In this document: one piece after another, positions 15,921-24,191 of the stretch | Position numbering within the stretch: the stretch's first letter is position 1 | How the letters are laid out: each line of letters starts with the position of its first letter | DNA from: Telmatospirillum sp. J64-1 | GTDB taxonomy: Bacteria > Pseudomonadota > Alphaproteobacteria > Rhodospirillales > Magnetospirillaceae | DNA: 64,000 nt | Assembly: GCF_006980715.1 (NCBI RefSeq) | Contig: NZ_SBHN01000019.1 | Location: 1 to 64,000 of the forward strand | Direction: 5' to 3' | Program-made: the position numbers and the translations under genes | Notes under the pieces: model-generated | Database searches by the model: none | Told to the model about the DNA's origin: nothing | The model's input: the letters and a program-made list of their open reading frames with translations, nothing else

Positions 15921-18900
15921 CTACTCCACCACCGGCACATCCCCGGTAAAGCCGAACAACCGGCGCAGGAAGCCGGGCGCCAGGGCGGCCAAGGGATTGA
16001 CCGAGATCGAGGGATCGCTGGACGGTCCCGTCATGCGATAGGTGGCGGCGAAGATGCCGCCACCTTTTTCCGTTCCGGTCAGCAACTGGCCGAGAATCGG
16101 GATATTCCCCAAGGCGGAATTCAGCGCGTACATGGGAACGATGGTTCCTTCCAGCGCCATCACCCCGCCCTTCAAATCCAGCTGGCCCTGGGCGGTCAGC
16201 CCCAGCGAAGCGCCATAGGCGTGGGCATCGTGCAGTTGGAGAACGCCGTCGACGAAGGTGAACGGTGCTTCCGCCGTCGAGAAGCTGATGCCTTCGCCAC
16301 GCAATTCGTCCACGATTCCCGTCACGGCCGCGACGGACAGGAGACGGGCCAGGACAGGCGCCCGCACCACCGAATAGTCGCTGATGCTGGCGGTGCCGGA
16401 CAGGGGCTGGCGCGGGTCGGAATCGTCGAAGCTGGCCTGGATGGTCATCTTCCCGCCCATGATATTGTCGAACAGATTGAAGGCGCGCAGCACCGCCCCG
16501 GCATTGTCCGAGGTCACCGTCACCTGCCGCCCCGTCAGGTTGGGGGCGAGTTCCATCTGCACGCTGTCCTTGGGCGTGACCCAGCCGTCCAGGCGGACCA
16601 GCCGCCAGTCCTTATCGTCCCGCTCCAGCCGCGCCACCACGTTATCCAGGCTGCCGACGGCGCTGACCCACATCTGGCCCAGCTCGGCGCGGATGGTCAT
16701 GGGCGGCAGGGACTCATCCTTGTCCTTGCCTCCCTCCGCCGCCGCAACGCTGCGGCGGTCGGACAGCAGGGGTTCCGCATCGAAGGCCGGACCGCGGAGG
16801 GATATCTCCAGCGCCTCTCCCGGCTGGAATCCGATCCATCCCGCGACATCGTTACGGCCATAGCGCAAGGACAGGAAATCCACCCGCTCGATACGTCCCT
16901 GCGTGAAGGAAACCAGCCCCTCGGCCTGCAGACCGGCGCTGTCCACGCTGAAATGCGGAACGGCATGGAGATGCTGCCCCCGCACCTCGACGACGGCCGT
17001 GGCGCTGCCGGGGGTTCCGGCATCCTTTTCCCAACCCAGGCCCGGCAATTCCATCGCGGCGGCGGCGAGATCGGCCTTGACTTCGATCCGCGCATGCCCG
17101 CCGTCCCGCGTCACCGCCTCCACCTCGGCGGCCACCGGGCCGTCGATCCACGGCGCGATGAACGGCACGGAATCCAGCCCCAGGCTGGCACGCTGTTCCT
17201 GGGTCACGCGCGGCGCCTTGAGCCGGTAGCGGCTGCGGAACTCGCCCTTGGTGAAATTCTCGCGCCAGTTCAGTTCCGCCGGAATGGTGCCCAGCACCAC
17301 CGACCCGGCCACGTCCATGCCCTTCGCATCGACCGTCAGGTCGAGGGTGCCGCCGCTCAGATCCAGGTCCATCAACACCTTGGGCAGGCGGATGTTGCTC
17401 ACCCGCGCCTCGGCCTTCACGCCGATGTCGTCGAGCTTGAGATCGGCTTCCAAGGGGAAAGCCAGATGCAGCTTGGTGACGCTGTCGCCCCGGGTCTGGG
17501 CGGGCCTGATCCCCAATTGCCGGGCATAGCCCAAGGGTTCGCTGTCGATCAGCCCCAGCGCACTGGGCACCGGCCCGGCGATTTCCAGGTTGATGTCGGC
17601 ATGCGGGTCCTTGGTGTGCAGGTCCAGCAGCCGGATCGTACCGTTACGCAGGCTCAGCCCCTGCACGCCGCCCCCCTGGGCATGGATGTCGAAACTCTTC
17701 TGATCGAAGGTGATCGCCGCCCGGGCATCGAGCACCGGCGGCATCGGACGCAGGTAATGCACCGTCACGCCCTGGGCCTGGATGGTGCCGTTCAGGGCGT
17801 CGATCATGGTCTCTTCCGGGGCGTCGAGGGGCACCGTCGCCGAGAGGGTCGCCGTCGCCTCCGGCACATGGCCGTTCTCGAGATTGCGCAGCACCCATTC
17901 CCGGGCCTGGCGCCCCGCCGTTTCCGGCCACAGGCGGGGCAGCATGTCCACGGCCACGTCGCGCAGCATGGCATCGGCCTTGACCAGGGCCCGCCCCTCG
18001 ACCTCCTCGGCCAGGGCCTCGACGAGCAATGTGGGGCCGCCCAGATCGACGAACAATTCCGGCAGCTCCAGCCGGGTCAGGCCCTCGGACAGATCCGCAT
18101 GCAGCGACAGCGCGGCGATGGGATAGGTCAGTCCGAGCGGCTCGTCCAGCCTCAGATGTCCTTCCCCGCCCTGGACATGGGCGCGCAGGCTTTCGAGCCC
18201 GCTTTTCAGATTGCCCTGCCAGGACAACAGGCCGTCCAGCGGCAGGTCGAGCGCGGTCAGCGGCTGCAAAGTCTCGTTCAACAGCGCCAGCCGCGCCGGA
18301 CGGATGGCCTGGAAAGCCGTTTCGCCTTCGATGCTGTCGTCGTTGCGGGAATAGCTGGCGATGACCGAAATGGCGCTTTCCTCGCCCTCGACGCCCAGCC
18401 GCCCCGAGACTTCGGCCACCACGCCGTCCTCGTCCCGTTGCAGGATGATGTCGGTATCGGTGACATGCCAGCGAATGCCCTGGGCACGGTCGATCAGGGT
18501 CAGGTCGGTATCGGCGATGCGCAGCCGCTCCAGGTCCCCGGCCATGCCGCTGCCGAGCGGCGCGGCCAACTCGGCGGCGATCATCGTCAGCAACGCCCCC
18601 GAGGCGTCGGCCTCGTCCACCTCTTCGCCTTCGGGCAATTGCCCGGGCAGCCAGCGGAAGCGCCCATCGGCCTCGCGCACCAAGCGGATGCGCATGTTGC
18701 TGAGTTCGATGCTGCGCGGCGCCAGTTCCCCGCGCAGCAGGGCCGGGCCCGACAGCGTCAGCGCCAGTTCCGGCAGGCTGACCATCCGGCGTCCCCGGGA
18801 ATCCAGGGCCCGCACATTGAGCGCCCGCACCGAAAGGGCCCGCTGGGCCCCGCCCCAGGCCAGCACGGTGCTGTCGAGTTCCACCCGCACCGAACCGTCG

Positions 18901-19061
18901 GCGGCGGACAGGGCCTCGGAGATATAGGGATTGAGGAAATCCACCGTCAGCGGCGCCTGCGCCAGCCGCCATGCGAGGATCGGCAGGGTCAGCAACAGGA
19001 CAGCCAGAAGGGCGCCCAGCAGGCGAAACAGCCTAGCGACCCCCTCGTGGACCACTTTCAA
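15921..19061 (-). CDS. YhdP-like AsmA-family protein (DUF3971/AsmA-like C-terminal)
   Basis: A 1046-residue protein with one N-terminal membrane anchor (about residues 12-33) and a long periplasmic beta-rich body. It resembles YhdP, a large AsmA-type protein implicated in moving phospholipids between inner and outer membrane. The C-terminal AsmA-like region includes the segment IPILGQLLTGTEKGGGIFAATYRMTG. Sequence conservation in this family is low, so the assignment rests on architecture, length and the C-terminal motif. It is transcribed away from glnE, 81 bases apart. TamB, another member of the superfamily, is encoded further right. Confidence 0.8.
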   Translation of the reverse strand: MKVVHEGVARLFRLLGALLAVLLLTLPILAWRLAQAPLTVDFLNPYISEALSAADGSVRVELDSTVLAWGGAQRALSVRALNVRALDSRGRRMVSLPELALTLSGPALLRGELAPRSIELSNMRIRLVREADGRFRWLPGQLPEGEEVDEADASGALLTMIAAELAAPLGSGMAGDLERLRIADTDLTLIDRAQGIRWHVTDTDIILQRDEDGVVAEVSGRLGVEGEESAISVIASYSRNDDSIEGETAFQAIRPARLALLNETLQPLTALDLPLDGLLSWQGNLKSGLESLRAHVQGGEGHLRLDEPLGLTYPIAALSLHADLSEGLTRLELPELFVDLGGPTLLVEALAEEVEGRALVKADAMLRDVAVDMLPRLWPETAGRQAREWVLRNLENGHVPEATATLSATVPLDAPEETMIDALNGTIQAQGVTVHYLRPMPPVLDARAAITFDQKSFDIHAQGGGVQGLSLRNGTIRLLDLHTKDPHADINLEIAGPVPSALGLIDSEPLGYARQLGIRPAQTRGDSVTKLHLAFPLEADLKLDDIGVKAEARVSNIRLPKVLMDLDLSGGTLDLTVDAKGMDVAGSVVLGTIPAELNWRENFTKGEFRSRYRLKAPRVTQEQRASLGLDSVPFIAPWIDGPVAAEVEAVTRDGGHARIEVKADLAAAAMELPGLGWEKDAGTPGSATAVVEVRGQHLHAVPHFSVDSAGLQAEGLVSFTQGRIERVDFLSLRYGRNDVAGWIGFQPGEALEISLRGPAFDAEPLLSDRRSVAAAEGGKDKDESLPPMTIRAELGQMWVSAVGSLDNVVARLERDDKDWRLVRLDGWVTPKDSVQMELAPNLTGRQVTVTSDNAGAVLRAFNLFDNIMGGKMTIQASFDDSDPRQPLSGTASISDYSVVRAPVLARLLSVAAVTGIVDELRGEGISFSTAEAPFTFVDGVLQLHDAHAYGASLGLTAQGQLDLKGGVMALEGTIVPMYALNSALGNIPILGQLLTGTEKGGGIFAATYRMTGPSSDPSISVNPLAALAPGFLRRLFGFTGDVPVVE

Positions 19062-19142
19062 CCCCTACCATGTTGACCTTGACCCCCGCAGGAGCTTTGC
19101 GCAGTGTGAGAAAAAGCACACTGTTGGAAATTGCGCCAGTAG

Positions 19143-22118
19143 ATGTTTCCACCTCTTCCCCTCGCCCTGCCCCAGCCCGCCGACCCGGAACGCCGCGACC
19201 GCGGCTTCGAACGCTGGCTCGAACTGGCCTCGGCCACCGACGATTCCGGGCTTTCCGGCTTCATCCGGGACGCGGCCGAACAGCCGGAAAGCCGGGCCCT
19301 ACTCGAGGCCGTCTTCGGCAATTCGCCCTTCCTCGGCCAATGCCTGCTGCGCGAACCGGCCTTCCTGCGCGACATTATGGCCCAAGGCCCGGATGCCGTC
19401 TTCGAGGCATTGATCAGCGGGTTGTGGCAAGATTTGGGCGCCGAGGGGGACCAGGCCCGGCTGATGCGCGGCCTGCGCATCGGCAAGCGCCGCACCGCCC
19501 TGCTGATCGCCCTGGCCGATATCGGCAAGGCGTGGAAGCTGGACCAGGTGACGGGCGCCATCAGCCTGTTCGCGGAAACCGCCATTCGCCTGGCCTGCCG
19601 CCATCTACTGCGCAAGGCCGCCGAGAACGGCGACTTCACTCTGCCCTATCCCGACGATCCGGAACGGGACAGCGGCCTCGTGGTCATCGGCATGGGCAAG
19701 CTGGGAGCGGGGGAGCTGAATTATTCCAGCGACATCGACCTGATCGTCTTCTTCGACGACGAGAAGATCACCTATACCGGCCGGAAATCCCTGCAGGAAG
19801 CCTTCGTCCGCCTGACCCGCGACCTGGTGAAGATCCTGGAGGAGCGGACGGCCGACGGCTACGTCTTCCGCACCGACCTGCGCCTGCGCCCCGATCCCGG
19901 CTCCACCCCCGCCGCCGTTTCCCTCAGCGCCGCCGAAACCTATTACGAAGCCTTCGGCCAGAACTGGGAACGCGCCGCCATGATCAAGGCCCGTCAGGTC
20001 GCGGGCGACGAGCAAAGCGGCCAGTTCTTCCGTTCCCTGCTGCGCCCCTTCATCTGGCGCAAGTCGCTGGACTTCGCCGCCATTCAGGACATCCATTCCA
20101 TCAAGCGGCAGATCCACGCCCATCGCGGCGGCGGCACCATCGCCGTGGCCGGGCACAACATCAAGCTGGGACGCGGCGGCATCCGCGAGATCGAGTTCTT
20201 CGCCCAGACCCAGCAGCTGATCTGGGGCGGACGCGACCCGGAAATGCGCAGCCCGCGTACCGTCGAGGCCCTGCGCGCCCTGGCCCAGGCAGGCCATGTC
20301 GCCCCGGACGTCGCCGAGGAAATGGTCGAGGCCTATGTCTTCCTGCGCGATCTCGAACATCGCCTGCAGATGATCGACGACAAGCAGACCCAAGAGCTGC
20401 CCAAGGACCCCGAGCAATTGCGCCATCTGGCCGTCTTCGCCGGCTTCCAGGGGATCGAGGACTTTTCCCAGGCCCTGGTGCGCCGCCTGCAACGGGTCGA
20501 GCATCACTACGCCCATCTCTTCGAGGACGCCCCCTCGCTATCCGATGCCGGCAACCTAGTCTTCACCGGCGGCGAGGACGATCCGGAAACCCTGCGCACC
20601 ATCGCCGAAATGGGCTTCCGCAATCCGTCTGCCGTTTCCGCCGATATTCGCGGCTGGCATCACGGCCGCGTCCGCGCCACGCGCTCGACCCGCGCCCGCG
20701 AATTGCTGACCGAGTTGACCCCGACCCTGCTGAAAGCCCTGTCGCAGACCGCCAATCCGGATGCGGCCTTTGCCAAGTTCAACGAATTCCTCTCTCGCCT
20801 GCCCGCGGGCGTGCCGCTGTTTTCCATGTTCCACGCCCATCCCGGCCTGCTCGACCTGGTGGCCGACATCATGGGCGACGCCCCCCGCCTGGCCGAACAT
20901 CTGGCGCGGCGGGTCAATCTGCTGGACAGCGTCCTGGCGCCGGGTTTCTTCGATCCGCCCCCCGGCCCCGATCTCCTGGGGCAGGAACTGGACAAGCAGC
21001 TTGCCCTTGCCTTCGATTTCCAGGAAGCGCTGGATATCTGCCGGCGCTGGACCAACGACCACAAATTCCAGGTGGGCGTGCTGACCCTGCGCAACGTCAT
21101 CGACGCCTCGCAGGCCGCCCGCGCCCTGACCGATATCGCCGATACCGTGATCTCGCGCCTGCATCCTTATGTCGAGAAGGACTTCGCCCGGCTGCATGGC
21201 GGCTTCGCCGATGCCGGGGTAGCCATCATCGCCATGGGCAAGATGGGCAGCCGCGAGATGACCGCCACCTCCGATCTGGATCTGGTGCTGATCTACGACG
21301 TGCCGGACGGGGCGGAAGAATCCGACGGCCCCAAGCCCCTGGTGCCCAGCGTCTATTTCGCCCGGCTGACCCAACGCCTGCTGACCGCGATCACCGCCAA
21401 GACCGGCGAAGGCGTCCTCTATGAGGTCGACATGCGCCTGCGTCCCTCGGGCAATGCCGGTCCCATCGCCTCGAGCCTGACCTCCTTCATCCGCTATCAC
21501 GACGAGGCGGCCTGGACCTGGGAACACATGGCCCTGACCAAGGCCCGGGTCATCAGCGGCCCGACCCGCCTGGTGGAACGGATCGAAGAGATCACCCGCG
21601 ACACCCTGTGCCGTCCCCGCGACGAAGGCAAGCTGCTGGTCGACGTCTCGGACATGCGCGCCCGCATGGCCAAGGAGCACAAGGGCACGTCCATCTGGGA
21701 CGTCAAACACCGCCGGGGCGGGTTGGTCGATATCGAATTCATCGCCCAGTATCTGCAACTGCGCCATGCCCGCAGCCATCCCTCCATCCTGGCCCACGGC
21801 ACCGCCGACGTCCTGCGCCAGGCCGTCCGACTGGGCCTGCTGGAGGAAAAGGAAGGCACTCTGCTGTGCGACGCCCTGCATCTGTGGACCACGGTGCAGA
21901 GCGTGCTGCGCCAGACCATCGAAGGCGCCTTCACCGAGGAGGATGCGCCGCGCGGGCTGAAGGAATTGCTGATCCGCGCCGCCGGAGCCAGCGATTTCGA
22001 CAGTCTGAAGACGCAGATGGCGGAAATCGCCGCGCAGGTACTGGACATCTTCGTCCGCTTGATCGACAAACCCGCCGAACCCTATCGCGCCGCGCAAGCG
22101 GCCAACGAACAGAAATAG
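19143..22118 (+). CDS. glnE: Glutamine synthetase adenylyltransferase/deadenylylase
   Basis: A 991-residue bifunctional enzyme that adenylylates and deadenylylates glutamine synthetase in response to PII and glutamine. Two nucleotidyltransferase domains are visible: the N-terminal one has D197/D199 (GMGKLGAGELNYSSDID) and the C-terminal one D711/D713 (AMGKMGSREMTATSDLD). Helical regulatory segments separate them. Length is normal for the family. The frame starts at ATG 19143 with no strong ribosome site. bcp follows after 15 bases, so the three genes from here may be cotranscribed. Confidence 0.96.
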   Translation: MFPPLPLALPQPADPERRDRGFERWLELASATDDSGLSGFIRDAAEQPESRALLEAVFGNSPFLGQCLLREPAFLRDIMAQGPDAVFEALISGLWQDLGAEGDQARLMRGLRIGKRRTALLIALADIGKAWKLDQVTGAISLFAETAIRLACRHLLRKAAENGDFTLPYPDDPERDSGLVVIGMGKLGAGELNYSSDIDLIVFFDDEKITYTGRKSLQEAFVRLTRDLVKILEERTADGYVFRTDLRLRPDPGSTPAAVSLSAAETYYEAFGQNWERAAMIKARQVAGDEQSGQFFRSLLRPFIWRKSLDFAAIQDIHSIKRQIHAHRGGGTIAVAGHNIKLGRGGIREIEFFAQTQQLIWGGRDPEMRSPRTVEALRALAQAGHVAPDVAEEMVEAYVFLRDLEHRLQMIDDKQTQELPKDPEQLRHLAVFAGFQGIEDFSQALVRRLQRVEHHYAHLFEDAPSLSDAGNLVFTGGEDDPETLRTIAEMGFRNPSAVSADIRGWHHGRVRATRSTRARELLTELTPTLLKALSQTANPDAAFAKFNEFLSRLPAGVPLFSMFHAHPGLLDLVADIMGDAPRLAEHLARRVNLLDSVLAPGFFDPPPGPDLLGQELDKQLALAFDFQEALDICRRWTNDHKFQVGVLTLRNVIDASQAARALTDIADTVISRLHPYVEKDFARLHGGFADAGVAIIAMGKMGSREMTATSDLDLVLIYDVPDGAEESDGPKPLVPSVYFARLTQRLLTAITAKTGEGVLYEVDMRLRPSGNAGPIASSLTSFIRYHDEAAWTWEHMALTKARVISGPTRLVERIEEITRDTLCRPRDEGKLLVDVSDMRARMAKEHKGTSIWDVKHRRGGLVDIEFIAQYLQLRHARSHPSILAHGTADVLRQAVRLGLLEEKEGTLLCDALHLWTTVQSVLRQTIEGAFTEEDAPRGLKELLIRAAGASDFDSLKTQMAEIAAQVLDIFVRLIDKPAEPYRAAQAANEQK

Positions 22119-22133
22119 GAGACCCACCGCGCC

Positions 22134-22598
22134 ATGACTATCGACGCCGGCAACCCCGCCCCCGACTTCACCTTGCCCACCGACGGCGGCGGCAGCCTGA
22201 CCCTTTCGGCACTGAAGGGGCGCAAGGTCATCGTCTATTTCTATCCCAAGGACGACACCCCCGGCTGCACCACCGAAGCCTGCGGCTTCCGCGACGCCAT
22301 GCCCGATTTCTCCGCCTCGGGGGCCGAGATCATCGGCATTTCCAAGGACAGCCCGGCCCGCCACGACAAATTCAAGGCCAAGTACGAACTGCCCTTCGCC
22401 CTGGCCTCGGACGAGGACGGCGCGGTCTGCGAAGCCTATGGCGTGTGGAAGGAAAAGAAGAATTACGGCAAGACCTATATGGGCATCGAACGCTCGACCT
22501 TCCTGATCGACGCCGACGGCGTGATCCGGCGCGTCTGGCGCGGCGTCAAGGTCAAGGGCCATGTCGAGGAAGTGCTGGAGGCCGCGAAGGCGCTGTGA
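22134..22598 (+). CDS. bcp: Thioredoxin-dependent peroxiredoxin (BCP/PrxQ)
   Basis: A 154-residue thioredoxin-fold peroxidase reducing hydrogen peroxide and organic hydroperoxides. The peroxidatic cysteine is C45 (TPGCTTEACGFRD) and the resolving cysteine C50, the C-x4-C spacing of 2-Cys BCP. It lies 15 bases after glnE and has AGGAG before the ATG. Its stop codon overlaps the start of the next gene (GTGA), which implies translational coupling to a ferritin-like protein. Confidence 0.95.
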   Translation: MTIDAGNPAPDFTLPTDGGGSLTLSALKGRKVIVYFYPKDDTPGCTTEACGFRDAMPDFSASGAEIIGISKDSPARHDKFKAKYELPFALASDEDGAVCEAYGVWKEKKNYGKTYMGIERSTFLIDADGVIRRVWRGVKVKGHVEEVLEAAKAL

Positions 22599-23386
22599 CC
22601 ACTCTCGCTCAAGCGGCCTGCGCTGTCCTGACGGCGCCCGATCCCGCCGAAAAGCTGCGTCTTTCCGCTGAAATCGGGGAAGACTGGCGGGCCGGGCGGA
22701 TCAGCGAAATCGGCCATTGCCCGCCGCCCGACCGTCCGGCACGGCCCGCGCAGCCCGAATTGCTGCCGCCCAACCGCATGCCCAAGCGGTCCTACGGGGG
22801 CGTGGCCGGACGCATCGCCCTGATGCATTCCCTGGCCCATATCGAACTGGTCGCCATCGATTTGGCCTGGGACATCATCGCCCGCTTCACCCACGAAGAC
22901 CTGCCCAAGGGCTTCTATGACGATTGGGTCGAGGTGGCGGTCGAGGAGGCCGAGCATTTCCGTATGCTCGACGCCATCCTGCGCGATCTCGGCTCCTTCT
23001 ACGGCGCCCTGCCCGCCCATGACGGCCTGTGGCAGGCCGCTACCAAGACCGCCCACGACCTGCGGGCGCGGCTGGCCGTGGTGCCGATGACCCTCGAGGC
23101 GCGCGGCCTGGACACCACGCCGACCACCATCGAGCGCCTCCGCGCCAATGGCGACCTCGAGAGCATCGCTCCGCTGGAAGTGATTTTCCGCGACGAGATC
23201 AAGCATGTGGCCGCCGGCACGCGCTGGTTCGACCAAATCTCGCGCCGGCTGGGGGAAGACCCCGTGGACGCCTTTCACCGCATCCACCGCGCCAATTTCC
23301 CGGGCGGCCTGAAAGCACCCTTCAACCATGAAGCCCGCCTGCTGGCAGGCATGGACAGAAACTATTACGAGCCCTTGGCGAAATAA
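22595..23386 (+). CDS. DUF455 ferritin-like protein
   Basis: A 263-residue DUF455 protein. These have a ferritin-like four-helix bundle with a probable di-iron site. Candidate ligands are the E and H residues in SLAHIELVAIDLAWD (around residue 85), EEAEHFRML (around 117) and RDEIKHVAAG (around 203). The start is GTG at 22595, which overlaps the bcp stop (GTGA). The catalytic activity of DUF455 is not established; coupling to a peroxiredoxin suggests a role in peroxide or iron handling. Confidence 0.85.
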   Translation: MTTLAQAACAVLTAPDPAEKLRLSAEIGEDWRAGRISEIGHCPPPDRPARPAQPELLPPNRMPKRSYGGVAGRIALMHSLAHIELVAIDLAWDIIARFTHEDLPKGFYDDWVEVAVEEAEHFRMLDAILRDLGSFYGALPAHDGLWQAATKTAHDLRARLAVVPMTLEARGLDTTPTTIERLRANGDLESIAPLEVIFRDEIKHVAAGTRWFDQISRRLGEDPVDAFHRIHRANFPGGLKAPFNHEARLLAGMDRNYYEPLAK

Positions 23387-23394
23387 GGGAATAG

Positions 23395-23441
23395 CCTCGC
23401 CCCGAGGAGCCGCCTTGGCGGCGTCTCGAAGGGCGGGGCGA
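23395..23441. repeat. Alphaproteobacterial intergenic palindromic repeat
   Basis: CTCGCCCC and GGGGCGAG flank an inner GCCGCC/GGCGGC hairpin. The unpaired arms read GAGGAG and TCTCGAAGG. This is a GC-rich version of a palindrome very common between genes in alphaproteobacteria (CTGAGGAG, inner hairpin, TCTCGAAGGATGAG). It lies between two convergent genes and could help end transcription. Copy number in the genome is not visible here. Confidence 0.7.
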
Positions 23442-23469
23442 GCCGAGGTCTTCTTGCAGACCCGGCGGT

Positions 23470-23988
23470 TCAGTCCGGCTTGCGCGAGAAATCCAGCAGG
23501 CTGGGCGCGCGCTCGATGATTTCACGCAGGATCTTCTCGGCGCGGCGCATGTTGCGTTCCGCATCCTCGGGCAGGTCGGTCGCACAGCTGATATTCGAAA
23601 GCTGCTGCTTGGCGTCGTAAAGCGCCTTCAGCTCGCTGATGAACAATTCCCGCGATCCCAGCGGCAGGTTGCCGCCGGACATGGCCTCGAAGAAGCGCAC
23701 GCTGGCCCCGATCAGGTGATTGAGCACGCGGATGTTCAGCCGCTCCAACTGGTACTGCAAGCGCCCGTCATGGCTGCCGATCATGTTCTGGATGCGGTGT
23801 TCGACGATCATCGAGAACATCTCGAATTCCACCACCTTCTGACGGAAAGCGGTGTAATCGGCGAATGTGCTGTTGCTCATCGCCCGTTCCGCCATATGGC
23901 GCATCTCCAGGATCTCGGTCGCCTGCTCTTCGAGCAGGGAAACGAGGGTAGCAAGAGAGCCGATGTCGTTTTCTTTGCGCATATGCAT
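23470..23988 (-). CDS. Unknown alpha-helical cytoplasmic protein
   Basis: A 172-residue protein I do not recognise. It is predominantly helical by composition, with heptad-like stretches (LVSLLEEQATEILEMRHMAERAM), no signal peptide and no membrane segment. Two methionine codons near the start (23988 and 23982) are possible; the first has a purine-rich GAGGCGGA upstream. Codon use matches the neighbours, so the gene looks native. It is convergent with the DUF455 gene and lies downstream of rne on the same strand, separated from it by a strong terminator. No function is assigned. Confidence 0.75.
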   Translation of the reverse strand: MHMRKENDIGSLATLVSLLEEQATEILEMRHMAERAMSNSTFADYTAFRQKVVEFEMFSMIVEHRIQNMIGSHDGRLQYQLERLNIRVLNHLIGASVRFFEAMSGGNLPLGSRELFISELKALYDAKQQLSNISCATDLPEDAERNMRRAEKILREIIERAPSLLDFSRKPD

Positions 23989-24127
23989 GATCCGCCTCGC
24001 AGACCGGAAAATAGAGAGGGGCGACACTTAAAATTTTATCAAAACGGCAACAATACCCGCCCCATTTTTATTAACTTATCCTTAACCAGCCAAAGGTGCA
24101 ACGCACAATCGGCGGCAGGCCCCTCTC

Positions 24128-24162
24128 AAACGAAACGGGGCGCGGTTTGGAACCGCGCCCCT
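24128..24162 (-). terminator. Intrinsic terminator of rne
   Basis: GGGGCGCGGTT and AACCGCGCCCC form an 11-bp stem with a very small loop. On the minus strand GTTTCGTTT follows. It lies about 30 bases after the rne stop and separates rne from the unknown gene downstream. Confidence 0.75.
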
Positions 24163-24191
24163 TTCCCGGCAGAAGAATCGGGAAACCCGTC

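Noticed and set aside
16221-19076. 951-codon open frame on the plus strand
   Set aside because: Antisense of the YhdP-like gene, which has a membrane anchor and family features. The plus-strand product is low in hydrophobic residues and has no recognisable fold.
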